The notes below the pieces were generated by a model that made no database searches, had not been told where the DNA came from, and worked only from the letters and a program-made list of their open reading frames with translations. A DNA stretch of 64,000 nt from Chromatiales bacterium 21-64-14 (lineage in GTDB: Bacteria > Pseudomonadota > Gammaproteobacteria > 21-64-14): assembly GCA_002255365.1 (NCBI GenBank), contig NCBI01000014.1, forward strand, positions 34,883 through 98,882. The letters are read 5' to 3'. Each line of letters starts with the position of its first letter. The stretch's first letter is position 1. A program made the translations under genes and the position numbers. Shown in pieces: positions 1 to 11,792 of the stretch.

Positions 1-2828
1 ACTTGACGCTGCGCTTGCGGAGTCTCGACCGGGAAGCGGAGGCGGAGCAGCGCCGGTTGCAGGAGCGGGAAACCGCGCTGCAGGCCGCCACCGCTGAGTT
101 GCGCGCCCTGGAGGCGGATATGGAGCGCCAGCGGGAAGCCCAGGTGGAGGCCAACGATGGCTTCAATCAGGTGCAGGGGCGCTATTACGGTCTGGGCGCC
201 GATTTATCCCGCACCGAGCAGGGGATCCAGTACGGCCGCGAGCAGCGCCAGCGCCAGGAGCAGGACCTGGGCCAGGCGCAGCAGGCAATCGCTGCGGTGG
301 AGGCGCACATCGGTCGTGACCGTGAGCAGCTCGACACCATTCGTGCCGCCCTGGCGGAGGATGAACCGGAGCTGGAACGTACCCAGACTGCGGCGGAGAC
401 CTCCGCGACACGGCGCGGCGCGGCGGAACAGGCGATGCAGGAATGGCAGGCGCGCTGGGAGGCGTTCAACCTGCGCGCCGCCGAACCACCCCAGGCAGCG
501 CAGGTGGAACGTACCCGTATCGATCACCTGGAACGCCAGTGCCTGCAGTTTGGCGAGCGCCTGGAGCGGATCGCTCAGGAGCAGCAGTCGCTGGAGACGG
601 GGTCCCAAGAGGCGGAGGTCCGCGCCCTGGTGCAGGACGGGGACGCCCTTGCCGGCGCGGTCCGCGACTGTCAGGGGCATCTCGATGGGGCGGTGGGGCG
701 GATCAACGGGCTGCGGGAGCAGACCCGTCAGCGCGGCGCGGATCTGGAAGAGACCCGTGCGGCGCTGCAGGCCCAGCAGGGTCGGCTGGTCTCTCTGGAG
801 GCCTTGCAGCAGGCGGCTCTCGGGCAGCAGGAAGGCGCGGTGCGCACATGGCTGGAGGGTCAGGGACTTCAGGATGCCCCCCGGCTTGCCCAGCAGCTGG
901 ATGTGGAGTCGGGCTGGGAACGCGCCGTAGAGACCGTGCTCGGCGGATACCTGGAGGCGGTGTGCGGTCCCGGTGTGGACGGCGTGCTCGAGGCGCTGGA
1001 TGCCCTGGACGGCGGTACCCTGACGTTACTGGATGCCAATGCTCCTCCAGGGGAAGCGTTGCCGTTGCCGCGCGCAGGCTGGATTCCTCTGTCCCGGAAG
1101 GTGCAGTCGGCTTGGCCGGTGGCGGGTCTGCTGGCGGGGGTCTACGCGGCTGCCGATCTCCGGGAGGCGCTCGCCCTGCGGCGTGAGATGGGTGCCACCG
1201 AGTCGGTAGTGACCCCGGACGGGATCTGGCTCGGCAGCGGCTGGCTGCGTGTGGTACGGGACGCAAACAAGAACCTTGGTGTTCTCGTAAGAGAAAGAGA
1301 AATCAATGAATTAAAGTTAATCATTAATGATATTTCTACTAAACAGCAAGCGCAGCAGGGCGCTGTGGAAGACGGCCGGCGGGCGCTGCAGGCGGCGGAG
1401 GATGAGCGCGAACGCCTGCAGGCGGAGGTCAATCAGCTACATCGTCGTCATGGGGAATTGAGGGCGGAACTGAGCGCCCGGCAGGCGCGCCTGGAACAGC
1501 AGCGGGTGCGCGCCGATGCCATCGTCCGGGAGGCGGCGGAGTTGCGCGCGCAGGCCGCCGCTGCGGAGACCGAGATCCGCGATGCCCGCGGGCGGCTGGA
1601 GACGGCGCTCCAGGCGATGGCGGATCTGGAAGGGGAGCGTGTGCAGCTGAGCGCGGAGCGCGATGCCCTGCGCCGCGGGTTGGAGACGGTGCGGGAGCAG
1701 GCGCAGGCGGACCGGGACGCCAACCACCGGGTGGCGCTGCGGGTGGAATCCCAGCGCAGCGCGCGCGGTGCCACGGAGCAGAACCTGGCGCGGATGCAAC
1801 AGCAGCAGGCGGGTCTCGCGGAACGCCGCGACGCGCTGATGGCGGATCTTGCCCAGGGCGTGGAACCGCTCCAGGCCCTGGAGGCGGAACTTGCCGTCCT
1901 GCTGACGCGCCGGGCCGCGGTGGAGGCGGAACTCACGGCCGCCCGGCGCCAAGTGGAGGCCATCGACGCGGCCCTGCGGGGTCAGGAGCAGGCGCGCACC
2001 GGGATCGAAGGCCACCTGGAGGCCTTGCGTGCCGCCCTGGAGCAGGAGCGGTTGGCGCTGCGGGAGATCCGTGTGCGGCGCCAGTCGCTGGCGGAGCAGT
2101 TGGAGGAGACCGGCCTAGCCTTTGGTGAGTTGAACGAGGCCCTGGCCGCGGATGCGGATCCGGACCTGTGGCGGGAGAAGCTTGAGGCATTGGAGCAGCG
2201 CATCCAGCGTCTGGGTGCCATCAACCTGGCGGCCATCGAAGAATTCGACCAGGAACAGGAGCGCAAGCGTTACCTGGATGCCCAGCACGCCGACCTCACC
2301 GAGGCGGTCACCACCCTGGAGAACGCGATCCGCAAGATCGACCGCGAGACCCGCGCCCTGTTCAAGGACACCTTCGATCGCGTCAACCAAGTGCTGCAAC
2401 AGACCTTCCCGCGGCTGTTCGGCGGCGGTCAGGCGTATATGGAAATGACCGGGGACGAGTTGCTGGACGCCGGGGTGGCGGTACTGGCGCGCCCGCCGGG
2501 CAAACGCATCACCAATATTCATTTGCTCTCCGGGGGTGAAAAGGCGCTTACCGCCGTCGCATTGGTGTTCGCGATCTTTGAGCTGAATCCGGCGCCGTTC
2601 TGCATGCTCGATGAGGTGGACGCGCCCCTTGATGACACCAACGTGGGCCGATTCTGCGACCTGGTGCGGGAGATGTCGGAGCGGGTGCAGTTCGTCTTCA
2701 TCACCCACAACAAGGTCACCATGGAGATGGCCCATCAGCTGACCGGCGTCACCATGAACGAACCCGGCGTCTCGCGGCTGGTCGCCGTGGACGTAGACGC
2801 GGCGGTGCGCATGGCCGCCGCCGGTTGA
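1..2828 (+). CDS. smc: Chromosome partition protein SMC, 3' part (5' end outside window)
   Basis: ATPase of the SMC-ScpAB condensin, which compacts and segregates the chromosome. The reading frame is open from the window's first bases, so the N-terminal Walker A head is missing. What remains is a long Gln/Glu/Ala/Arg-rich coiled coil, a central hinge (about residues 270-420 of the visible part), a second coiled coil, and the C-terminal head. The head has the signature LSGGEK, Walker B with D-loop (FCMLDEVDAPLDD) and the switch region FVFITHNK. Its partners scpA and scpB are at 23.2-24.8 kb. smc normally stands directly before zipA-ligA; here kup and a pseudogene intervene. Codons around 1262-1356 are strikingly AT-rich. 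Family assignment is secure. Confidence 0.97.
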   Translation, partial: LTLRLRSLDREAEAEQRRLQERETALQAATAELRALEADMERQREAQVEANDGFNQVQGRYYGLGADLSRTEQGIQYGREQRQRQEQDLGQAQQAIAAVEAHIGRDREQLDTIRAALAEDEPELERTQTAAETSATRRGAAEQAMQEWQARWEAFNLRAAEPPQAAQVERTRIDHLERQCLQFGERLERIAQEQQSLETGSQEAEVRALVQDGDALAGAVRDCQGHLDGAVGRINGLREQTRQRGADLEETRAALQAQQGRLVSLEALQQAALGQQEGAVRTWLEGQGLQDAPRLAQQLDVESGWERAVETVLGGYLEAVCGPGVDGVLEALDALDGGTLTLLDANAPPGEALPLPRAGWIPLSRKVQSAWPVAGLLAGVYAAADLREALALRREMGATESVVTPDGIWLGSGWLRVVRDANKNLGVLVREREINELKLIINDISTKQQAQQGAVEDGRRALQAAEDERERLQAEVNQLHRRHGELRAELSARQARLEQQRVRADAIVREAAELRAQAAAAETEIRDARGRLETALQAMADLEGERVQLSAERDALRRGLETVREQAQADRDANHRVALRVESQRSARGATEQNLARMQQQQAGLAERRDALMADLAQGVEPLQALEAELAVLLTRRAAVEAELTAARRQVEAIDAALRGQEQARTGIEGHLEALRAALEQERLALREIRVRRQSLAEQLEETGLAFGELNEALAADADPDLWREKLEALEQRIQRLGAINLAAIEEFDQEQERKRYLDAQHADLTEAVTTLENAIRKIDRETRALFKDTFDRVNQVLQQTFPRLFGGGQAYMEMTGDELLDAGVAVLARPPGKRITNIHLLSGGEKALTAVALVFAIFELNPAPFCMLDEVDAPLDDTNVGRFCDLVREMSERVQFVFITHNKVTMEMAHQLTGVTMNEPGVSRLVAVDVDAAVRMAAAG
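1262..1356 (+). other. AT-rich codon island inside smc
   Basis: About 90 bases just after the hinge use A/T-ending codons and Lys, Asn and Ile residues, while the rest of smc is strongly GC-rich. The frame stays open and keeps a plausible SMC segment (GVLVREREINELK). The island contains a perfect 12-bp palindrome, ATCATTAATGAT, at 1320-1331. It may be a small recombination or conversion patch, or DNA with a second role such as a protein-binding site. That is inference; the base composition is directly visible. Confidence 0.7.
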
Positions 2829-3174
2829 CCGCCCCGGTCCGAGTCTTGACCACTCGCCGCCGCGGGGGACTACGCGCCTCGAACGTTATCGCCTCTAACG
2901 TTATATATAATTGAATTTAAAATACTTATGTATGTTTCCAAAGGAAACCGTCGATGGCCAATTCACCGCCACCGTCGCTGACGTCACCGACTTCGCAACG
3001 TTCGTCACCGCCTCCCCGACCAACGCGCCGACCGGGCAGCCGGTGATCGTCAGTCATGGCCGGCACTTGTCTTGACGGCCCGCCGTCGGGGTCCGCGGGC
3101 CGGTAGCGTCGACCGCTAGACATGGTGCCCACGCACGCGGACAATCCGTCGCTCAAAACGCAGGGGCTCCGCGC
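2829..3174. other. smc-kup intergenic region with AT-rich block
   Basis: This is a gap of about 350 bases. Bases 2881-2935 are very AT-rich and include a repeated octamer AACGTTAT (twice) and a TATATAATT stretch that could serve as a promoter. A 47-codon open frame, 2932-3075 on the plus strand (start MFPKETVDGQ), has coding-like composition but no family I recognise and may be a gene remnant. The sharp composition change suggests a junction where kup was inserted between smc and zipA. Confidence 0.4.
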
Positions 3175-5115
3175 ATGGCCAAGCAGGGAAACGAACCGGG
3201 ACGCAATGCCCAGCAGGAAGCGCTGAAGCGCGCGCCGCCCGCGGCGCCGCACAGCAAGTCCTTCGCAGTGCTCGCGGTCGCCGTGCTCGGTGTCGTCTAC
3301 GGCGACATCGGCACCAGCCCCATCTATGCTTTGCGCGAGTGTTTCGCCGGCAAGGATCCCATCGCTATCACGCAGGGCAATGTGCTCGGCATTCTCTCGC
3401 TCATTTTATGGACGCTGCTCCTGGTCGTTTCGCTCAAGTACATGGTGTATGTGCTGCGCGCGGACAACCGGGGCGAGGGCGGCACCTTCGCATTGCTGGC
3501 GCTGCTTCGGCCGGAGCGGGATCAAGGCCGGCGCCGCCGCCGCGTTCTGATTCTGGTCGGGGTGCTCGGCGCGTCGATGCTTTACGGGGGGGCGATGATT
3601 ACCCCGGCGATCTCGGTGCTGAGCGCGGTGGAAGGGTTGCAGATCGCCGCGCCCCATCTGCACAGTTTCGTGATCCCGCTCACGGTCGTCATTCTGCTCG
3701 TGCTATTCGCGGTACAGAGCCACGGAACGGCAAAGATGGGCGCGGTATTTGGCCCGCTGACGCTGATCTGGTTCGCGGTCCTGGCCGTGCTCGGGATCTG
3801 CGGGATTTTGCACGCGCCTGCAGTATTGCTCGCCGTCAATCCCTGGTACGCGGTGAAGTTCTTCGCGGTCAACGGGATGACCGGCTTCCTCGCCATGTAT
3901 GCCGTGTTCCTCGTCACAACGGGCGGCGAAGCGCTCTATGCCGACCTCGGACACTTCGGACGCCAGCCGATCCGCAAGGTCTGGTTCGTCTTCGTGCTGC
4001 CGGCGCTGCTGCTCAACTATTTTGGCCAGGGCGCGCTGTTGATCTCAGAGCCTTCAACCACCATCCATCCGTTCTTTAACCTTGCCCCGACCTGGGCGCT
4101 TTACCCCTTGGTTGTGTTGGCGACCATTGCAACTTGCATCGCGTCGCAGGCAGTCATTACCGGCGCCTATTCGCTTACCCGTCAAGCGGTCCAGCTCGGG
4201 CTGCTGCCCCGGCTTACGGTCAAGCAGACTTCCCCCGATGCGCGTGGCCAGATCTACATGCCCACGGTGAACTGGCTGCTCATGATCGCCGCGATCGGGC
4301 TGGTGCTCGCCTTCCGTTCATCGGGCAATCTGGCGGCGGCGTATGGCGTCGCGGTGAACTCGACCATGGTGATTACCACCGTGCTGGCGTTCAACGTGGC
4401 GCGCGAGCGCGGCGGGTGGGGGCTGCCCGCGGCAATGGTTTTTCTGCTCGGGTTTCTCGCAATCGACCTGGGGTTCCTGGGATCTAACCTGCTCAAGATT
4501 CCGGACGGCGGCTGGTTGCCGTTATTGATCGGTTTGGTACTGTTTACGGTCATGACCACTTGGCGCCGCGGCGCAGGCCTGCTGGCCGATCAGATCGCGC
4601 GTTCCACGCCCGATCTCGAGACGTTCATCGGGCGGGTGGAGGGCGAGCGGATACCGCGCATACCCGGGGCAGCGGTATTTTTCACCGGCCGGCTGGAGCA
4701 GACACCACCGGCGCTTCAGAAATTGGTGCGGCATACGGGGGTATTGCACGAGCGGGTGATCGTGACGACCGTAGTCATGGAGCCGGTGCCCAAGACCGAC
4801 CGCGACGAGCGCATCGAGCTCGAGCAGCTGGGCGCTGGCTTCTATCGTCTGGTGTTGCGCTATGGTTTCATGCAAGGCCCGAACATCCCCTCGGAGTTCG
4901 CCGCCTGCGCGGAGCTGGGACTGACGCTGGATCTGGACGACATTCACTATTTTATCGGCCATGTCGACCTGCTTGCAGGCCGCAAGCGGAACGGGATGGC
5001 GGCGTGGCGCGACCACCTCTTTACCTACATGGCAAACAATACCCAGGATGCCACCGCCTTCTACCAGATCCCGGCCGCGCAGGTGATGAAGGTGGGTTTG
5101 CAGGTAGGGATCTGA
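3175..5115 (+). CDS. kup: Kup family potassium uptake transporter
   Basis: Inner-membrane K+/H+ symporter of the KUP/HAK/KT family, 646 aa, close to the usual length. The N-terminal family signature GVVYGDIGTSPIYALRE lies near residues 40-57, followed by a run of about twelve hydrophobic segments to about residue 470 and a hydrophilic C-terminal domain. The chosen ATG follows GGGGCTCCGCGC, a weak ribosome site; no better start is in frame. The gene stands alone between smc and a pseudogene, not with other potassium genes, which suggests insertion into the smc-zipA-ligA operon. Function is by family; affinity and regulation cannot be read from sequence. Confidence 0.95.
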   Translation: MAKQGNEPGRNAQQEALKRAPPAAPHSKSFAVLAVAVLGVVYGDIGTSPIYALRECFAGKDPIAITQGNVLGILSLILWTLLLVVSLKYMVYVLRADNRGEGGTFALLALLRPERDQGRRRRRVLILVGVLGASMLYGGAMITPAISVLSAVEGLQIAAPHLHSFVIPLTVVILLVLFAVQSHGTAKMGAVFGPLTLIWFAVLAVLGICGILHAPAVLLAVNPWYAVKFFAVNGMTGFLAMYAVFLVTTGGEALYADLGHFGRQPIRKVWFVFVLPALLLNYFGQGALLISEPSTTIHPFFNLAPTWALYPLVVLATIATCIASQAVITGAYSLTRQAVQLGLLPRLTVKQTSPDARGQIYMPTVNWLLMIAAIGLVLAFRSSGNLAAAYGVAVNSTMVITTVLAFNVARERGGWGLPAAMVFLLGFLAIDLGFLGSNLLKIPDGGWLPLLIGLVLFTVMTTWRRGAGLLADQIARSTPDLETFIGRVEGERIPRIPGAAVFFTGRLEQTPPALQKLVRHTGVLHERVIVTTVVMEPVPKTDRDERIELEQLGAGFYRLVLRYGFMQGPNIPSEFAACAELGLTLDLDDIHYFIGHVDLLAGRKRNGMAAWRDHLFTYMANNTQDATAFYQIPAAQVMKVGLQVGI

Positions 5116-5260
5116 CGACCGGTTTGCGCGTCCGGGGGCCGCAGCGCTTGGTGGGTCCCCGGTCGGTGCGCACGCCACGACTGCGCCCCACTGTCATCGG
5201 ACTGCCGCGACGGCGCCCGCAACGATCGGTGGGATTCCGCAGACCGGCGGGCGTGGTGGG

Positions 5261-5822
5261 CTACGGAGGTCCCGGTTGCGGGTTCGTGGGCCGGTAGGTG
5301 GTGAATTTCTGCTCCACCAGCCGTCTTCCCGCGTACCAGATATTAAAAGTCCATACATCCTCTACCCTCTCGTAGTCCTCGTTGAGGGCATAGCCGTCCA
5401 GGGCGAAGACCTCGCCGCGAGACACCCGCTTGTGGACGGTATCGGTGGTCTGCGTGGATCGGGTTCCATCCGGAAGTTACATCACCGGGTGGAAGAGTAC
5501 CCGCTTCAGAGTGACCTGCGACGCGTGGGCCGGAAGATTGGACAGCCGATACTGATAAGCGAAGTAGAGATCCTTGCGGAGCGGGATCCGGGTCGTCTTC
5601 GTCGCCAGGTCGATGACTGGCGCCGGCGGTGGGATCGGGGGCCAGGCTGCCCTTGCGCACCAGCTTGAAGATGCCATCCCGGGTCACCTTGCCGGTGGGT
5701 GCGGCCGCTTTGGCCGGGGTGCGCCGCGCGTCTGGAGCCGGGCCAAACCCGGGCGCGGTATCGGTGGGCCCGGCGCAACCGGCCACTCCGAGGGCGAATA
5801 CCCGTGGAATCAGACGCCCCAT
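5261..5822 (-). pseudogene. Decayed DUF3859-type lipoprotein gene
   Basis: The start ATG at 5822 has a strong ribosome site (AGAGGAGGG) and encodes a short lipoprotein-like signal ending VAGC. The frame then reads GKVTRDGIFKLVRKG. Near 5605-5615 the matching reading shifts by one base, giving VIDLATKTTRIPLRKD and LYFAYQYRLSNLP. At about 5478 an in-frame TAA follows HPVM, after which the same frame continues LPDGTRSTQTTDTV through VEDVWTFNIWYAGRRLVEQK to a TAG. The pieces together resemble one DUF3859-like beta-rich periplasmic domain. One frameshift plus one nonsense codon make it a pseudogene unless sequencing errors explain both. It lies convergent to kup and divergent from zipA. Confidence 0.7.
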
Positions 5823-6211
5823 CAATCCCTCCTCTATAGCCGATGCGGCGCGGAACGGCGGCCGCGCCGGTGCCCCGGGGAGGCCTTCCAAAAGCCATAC
5901 CCTTACCGCTGTGGCGCATCAATGACGGGATGCATGTGGGTGGCGATCGATGCGGCTCCGCCGGCCGCGTGGTTACTTCATGCGCGCCCGGTCTTGGGTG
6001 GCCAGTCCCCCCCTGGTGCAACGGGTCCCGAGTGGAGGTCCCAGGCCATCTGGCGTCGCGCTTTTCCCCCGGCCCCGGATCGATCGTGCCCGGGGCCGTT
6101 CCCAAACGATCACCGCGCCCGTTATTCTACTGCCCTGAGGCATGGCAGGTGTGCGGCGGCTGCGCCGCCGGTGCCGGCATGGGTGTGCGCACAATCTTGG
6201 ACCTGAGCGAC

Positions 6212-9021
<2,810 letters not shown>

Positions 9022-9058
9022 CCCGCCTCTTGAGGCAAGAGACGGCTCCAATGGCGGG
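9022..9058 (+). terminator. Possible hairpin after ligA
   Basis: Immediately after the ligA stop an outer pair CCCGCC/GGCGGG (9022-9027 and 9053-9058) encloses a tight inner hairpin TCTTG-AGG-CAAGA (9028-9040). No T-run follows, so it is at best a weak or factor-assisted terminator or an mRNA-stabilising structure. Confidence 0.3.
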
Positions 9059-9240
9059 CTGGGGATCGCGCTGGAAAATCCGTCCAATCGGACTGGTGCA
9101 CCTCATGCTGGCGGGCGCACGTTTGCGTACCGGGTTTCGCCCCGGGTCGGAGGGAACTCGGGGGCTGGGTATGGGTCGAATCTGTAACGGCGGCCCGTGC
9201 CCACCGGGGCACATCCATTGGGCCGGCCAGGAGGTATCCC

Positions 9241-9444
9241 ATGAGCCGAACCCTGTTTCACACCGACCGTGTTTTCTTTCAGGAATTCGCCGAAGGGGGC
9301 GCCAGTGGATGGTACTTCCAGAGCCGGGGTTTCCAGGCCCACGGGCCGTTCCCCACCCGCACCGACCTGCTAACCGCCCTGCGGGTGTTTGTGAAGACCC
9401 GGGCCGTCGTGGGGGATGCCGGCCCTCGGGGCCGGGCCGGGTAA
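9241..9444 (+). CDS. Small conserved protein with WYF...GPF pattern (DUF6316-like)
   Basis: Predicted protein of 67 aa with an ideal ribosome site (AGGAGGT, six bases before ATG). It carries GWYFQSRGF followed by HGPFPTRTDLLTAL and then a Phe-Val pair. This matches the short gammaproteobacterial proteins with a WYF-x-R-x-G...GPF core that I associate with DUF6316; that name is from memory. No signal peptide or membrane segment is visible. It stands alone between ligA and the kinase gene; from 9445 to 9734 I see nothing supportable. Function unknown. Confidence 0.6.
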   Translation: MSRTLFHTDRVFFQEFAEGGASGWYFQSRGFQAHGPFPTRTDLLTALRVFVKTRAVVGDAGPRGRAG

Positions 9445-9734
9445 TCTGCGCGTTGCGAGGCGCGTGGGAGATCGCACCGGTTTCGTGATCCTTATCCACT
9501 TGGCTGCGCCCGTGGGATCCGGCGGGAACGCCCGCCAAACGCTCCGATATTGTTCACCCACCCGCCATCCACGGATGGCGCGGATGGCCGCAACGGCAGC
9601 GGCACCGGCCGATTCCGGGGTTGCTGCGCCGATCCACCGCCTCGCGCCGCTGCGTTTCCTGGCGGGCGGGTTGCTGATGAAGTGCGCCGGCGGTATCGTG
9701 GTTGGCGTTTTCACGGTGGAATCGGGGAGCGGGC

Positions 9735-10667
9735 ATGTCGGCACTGATTTGCGGGTCTTTTGCTTTTGATACCATCATGGTGTTTCACGACCGGTTCAAA
9801 AACCACATCCTTCCCGAACAGGTGCATATCCTGAATGTCTCGTTCCTGGTGCCGGAGTTGCGCCGTGAGTTCGGCGGGTGTGCGGGGAATATCGCCTACA
9901 ACCTCCGTCTGCTCGGAGGATCGAGCCGTCCGATGGGCACAGTGGGCAACGATTTTGGCCCCTATGCGGCGTGGTTGGACGAGAACGATATCGATCGCCA
10001 CTATGTCACGACGGTAGAAGGGGCCTATACCGCCCAGGCCTATATCACCACCGACCTGGACGATAACCAGATCACGGCCTTCCACCCCGGCGCCATGAAC
10101 TCCGCGCACCAGAACCGGGTACCGAGCGGCGATGGAATAACGGTAGGGATCGTGTCGCCCGATGGACGCCAGGGCATGATCGAACACGCCGCGCAGTTCG
10201 CGCAGGCGGGGATTCCGTTCATCTTTGATCCCGGACAGGGCATGCCGATGTTCGACGGCCCGGCCCTGAGCGCGTTCGTGGACCAGGCGACCTGGGTGAC
10301 CCTCAACGACTACGAGTTTCAACTAATGCAGGAGCGGACCGGGCTCGGCGCGCAGGAGCTGGCGGGACGCGTAACGGCACTGATCATCACCCGCGGTGGC
10401 GCGGGTTCCACCATCTACAGCGGCGGGCGCCAGATCGACATCCCGGCGGCGCCGGTGACCCGCGTGGCGGATCCCACCGGGTGCGGTGACGCCTATCGCG
10501 CGGGCCTGTTGTATGGTCTGATGAACGACCTGGACTGGGAGACCACCGGGCGGATCGCATCCCTGATGGGGGCCGTCAAGATCGAGCACCACGGTACCCA
10601 GAACCACCGGTTCGACCGGGCAGGTTTTGGAGACCGGTTCAAGGAGGCTTTCGGCTATGCCCTGTGA
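9735..10667 (+). CDS. PfkB-family carbohydrate/nucleoside kinase
   Basis: Predicted ribokinase-fold cytosolic kinase, 310 aa, starting MSALICGSFAFDT. The glycine-rich N-terminal substrate region FGGCAGNIAYNL is near residue 50, and the C-terminal PfkB signature DPTGCGDAYRAG supplies the catalytic Asp in the anion-hole motif. The overall form (ICGSFAFDTIM, MGTVGNDFGPY) is that of the proteobacterial carbohydrate kinases often annotated adenosine kinase, but the substrate cannot be fixed. The gene sits alone with a lipoprotein gene 36 bases downstream. GGGGAGCGGGC ahead of the ATG may serve as ribosome site. Confidence 0.85.
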   Translation: MSALICGSFAFDTIMVFHDRFKNHILPEQVHILNVSFLVPELRREFGGCAGNIAYNLRLLGGSSRPMGTVGNDFGPYAAWLDENDIDRHYVTTVEGAYTAQAYITTDLDDNQITAFHPGAMNSAHQNRVPSGDGITVGIVSPDGRQGMIEHAAQFAQAGIPFIFDPGQGMPMFDGPALSAFVDQATWVTLNDYEFQLMQERTGLGAQELAGRVTALIITRGGAGSTIYSGGRQIDIPAAPVTRVADPTGCGDAYRAGLLYGLMNDLDWETTGRIASLMGAVKIEHHGTQNHRFDRAGFGDRFKEAFGYAL

Positions 10668-10703
10668 GCGGCGGGGCGGTATCGGGCGGGCGGAGGCGGG
10701 GCG

Positions 10704-11342
10704 ATGAACGCGAGGAACGGATACGGGATACTGCGGCGCGCGCCGATAGCGTTTGCCGCCGGGTTGACGCTGCTGGGGGCCGTGGCCTGCGCTCCGGTGG
10801 CGGTACTGCATCCGGACGACGCGGAGCTCGGCCGCGCGCTGGCGACGCTAGCGCCGGTCACGCCGGTGTCGGCACGGGCGGATTTCCGTCTTGCGGAGGA
10901 TTCCAAAACCGTGACACTGCCCAGTGAGGATGCGGCACGCCGCGCCTTGCAGACAGCGGACCGGATGCTCGCCCAAGCCGGACCGGCGGCGCTGGGGCGC
11001 TGGTTCACCCCGTTTGGCGCGGGCGCCCCGCAGGTGACCATAGTGGCGCAGGTGGTGGAATTCGACTACCGGACCCACAGCGCCGCGGGGGTCAGTCGGC
11101 CGACCTTCGCGGTCGCGGTGCAGATCCGGGCCCTGGCCGGGGATGGCCGCGTGCTCGTGAAGGGGGTGTACCGTTCCGGCCCGGTGCAAGGTAGCCGGTA
11201 CGTGTCGGTACTCCGGGGTAAGGGCGCCTACGAGGATGAGTTCAACCGCACCGCTTACCGGGCGTTGCTGATCGCCTTGGACCGCGGCTTGGCGCAGGTC
11301 TCCAAGCACTTGGTTCCCGATGGTATTCCCCTGACGGATTAG
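10704..11342 (+). CDS. Predicted lipoprotein of unknown function
   Basis: Hypothetical protein of 212 aa. A basic N-terminus, a hydrophobic stretch and LLGAVAC at about residues 23-29 form a lipobox, so export and acylation are likely. The mature part has an alternating beta-type pattern (VTIVAQVVEFDY, TFAVAVQIRAL, VLVKGVYRSG) and ends with a helix. It is broadly reminiscent of YajG-like outer-membrane lipoproteins but I cannot name a family. The ribosome site GGAGGCGGGGCG supports the ATG. It follows the kinase gene on the same strand. Confidence 0.65.
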   Translation: MNARNGYGILRRAPIAFAAGLTLLGAVACAPVAVLHPDDAELGRALATLAPVTPVSARADFRLAEDSKTVTLPSEDAARRALQTADRMLAQAGPAALGRWFTPFGAGAPQVTIVAQVVEFDYRTHSAAGVSRPTFAVAVQIRALAGDGRVLVKGVYRSGPVQGSRYVSVLRGKGAYEDEFNRTAYRALLIALDRGLAQVSKHLVPDGIPLTD

Positions 11343-11792
11343 ATTTGGATACCGCACCGCCGTGCGTCGTGCAGGGGCGCAAAGCGTAGCTGACATGCCG
11401 CCGCGTCGGTGACAGGGGAGGCTGGTCGCTCCTGTTGAGTGCGCGGGATCCGGGTGGGCAATGCGGGTTGGTGCTCCGCTTGGCCCCGGAAGGTCTCCAC
11501 CCCCCCCCCGTGGCTGGCGTACCCCAGCGTCCGCGAAGTAACAGTTCCTTCCAGGAAATCTGCATTCTCATTTTTGAACTACACTGTAGGGGCACGCATG
11601 GCGCGGGATCCCGGGCATGGCCCTGCCCATGGTGGTGGGAAGACTGGGAAGTCAGATTTCCCTTCCAACGCGACGTGCCCATAGTAATCAATTGTATTTT
11701 TTATAAAAATTTTGTTGGTATGGTTCCTGCTTTGGGTTGGGGATAGACGTGCCCCGGGGCCATCGTGGCGGGTCGGGAATCAGGAGGATGCG
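11343..11792 (+). promoter_or_regulatory. Leader of the activator gene with sigma54 promoter and AT-rich IHF-like site
   Basis: TTGGTATGGTTCCTGCT at 11715-11731 has GG (11717-11718) and GC (11729-11730) separated by exactly ten bases, the obligatory sigma54 -24/-12 spacing. It lies 62 bases before the activator ATG. Directly upstream, 11686-11714 is very AT-rich (AATCAATTG and a T/A run), as expected for IHF bending. A second GG-N10-GC with GGCACG at 11591 is weaker at -12. An activator preceded by its own type of promoter implies autoregulation. I see no gene in the remaining leader. Confidence 0.5.

Noticed and set aside
2926..3252. Minus-strand 108-codon frame across the smc-kup gap
   Set aside because: No motif, overlaps the kup start, and shows shadow-type Arg/Gly composition.
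9445..9734. Possible second small gene before the PfkB-family kinase
   Set aside because: Open frames exist on both strands but none has a ribosome site or familiar sequence.
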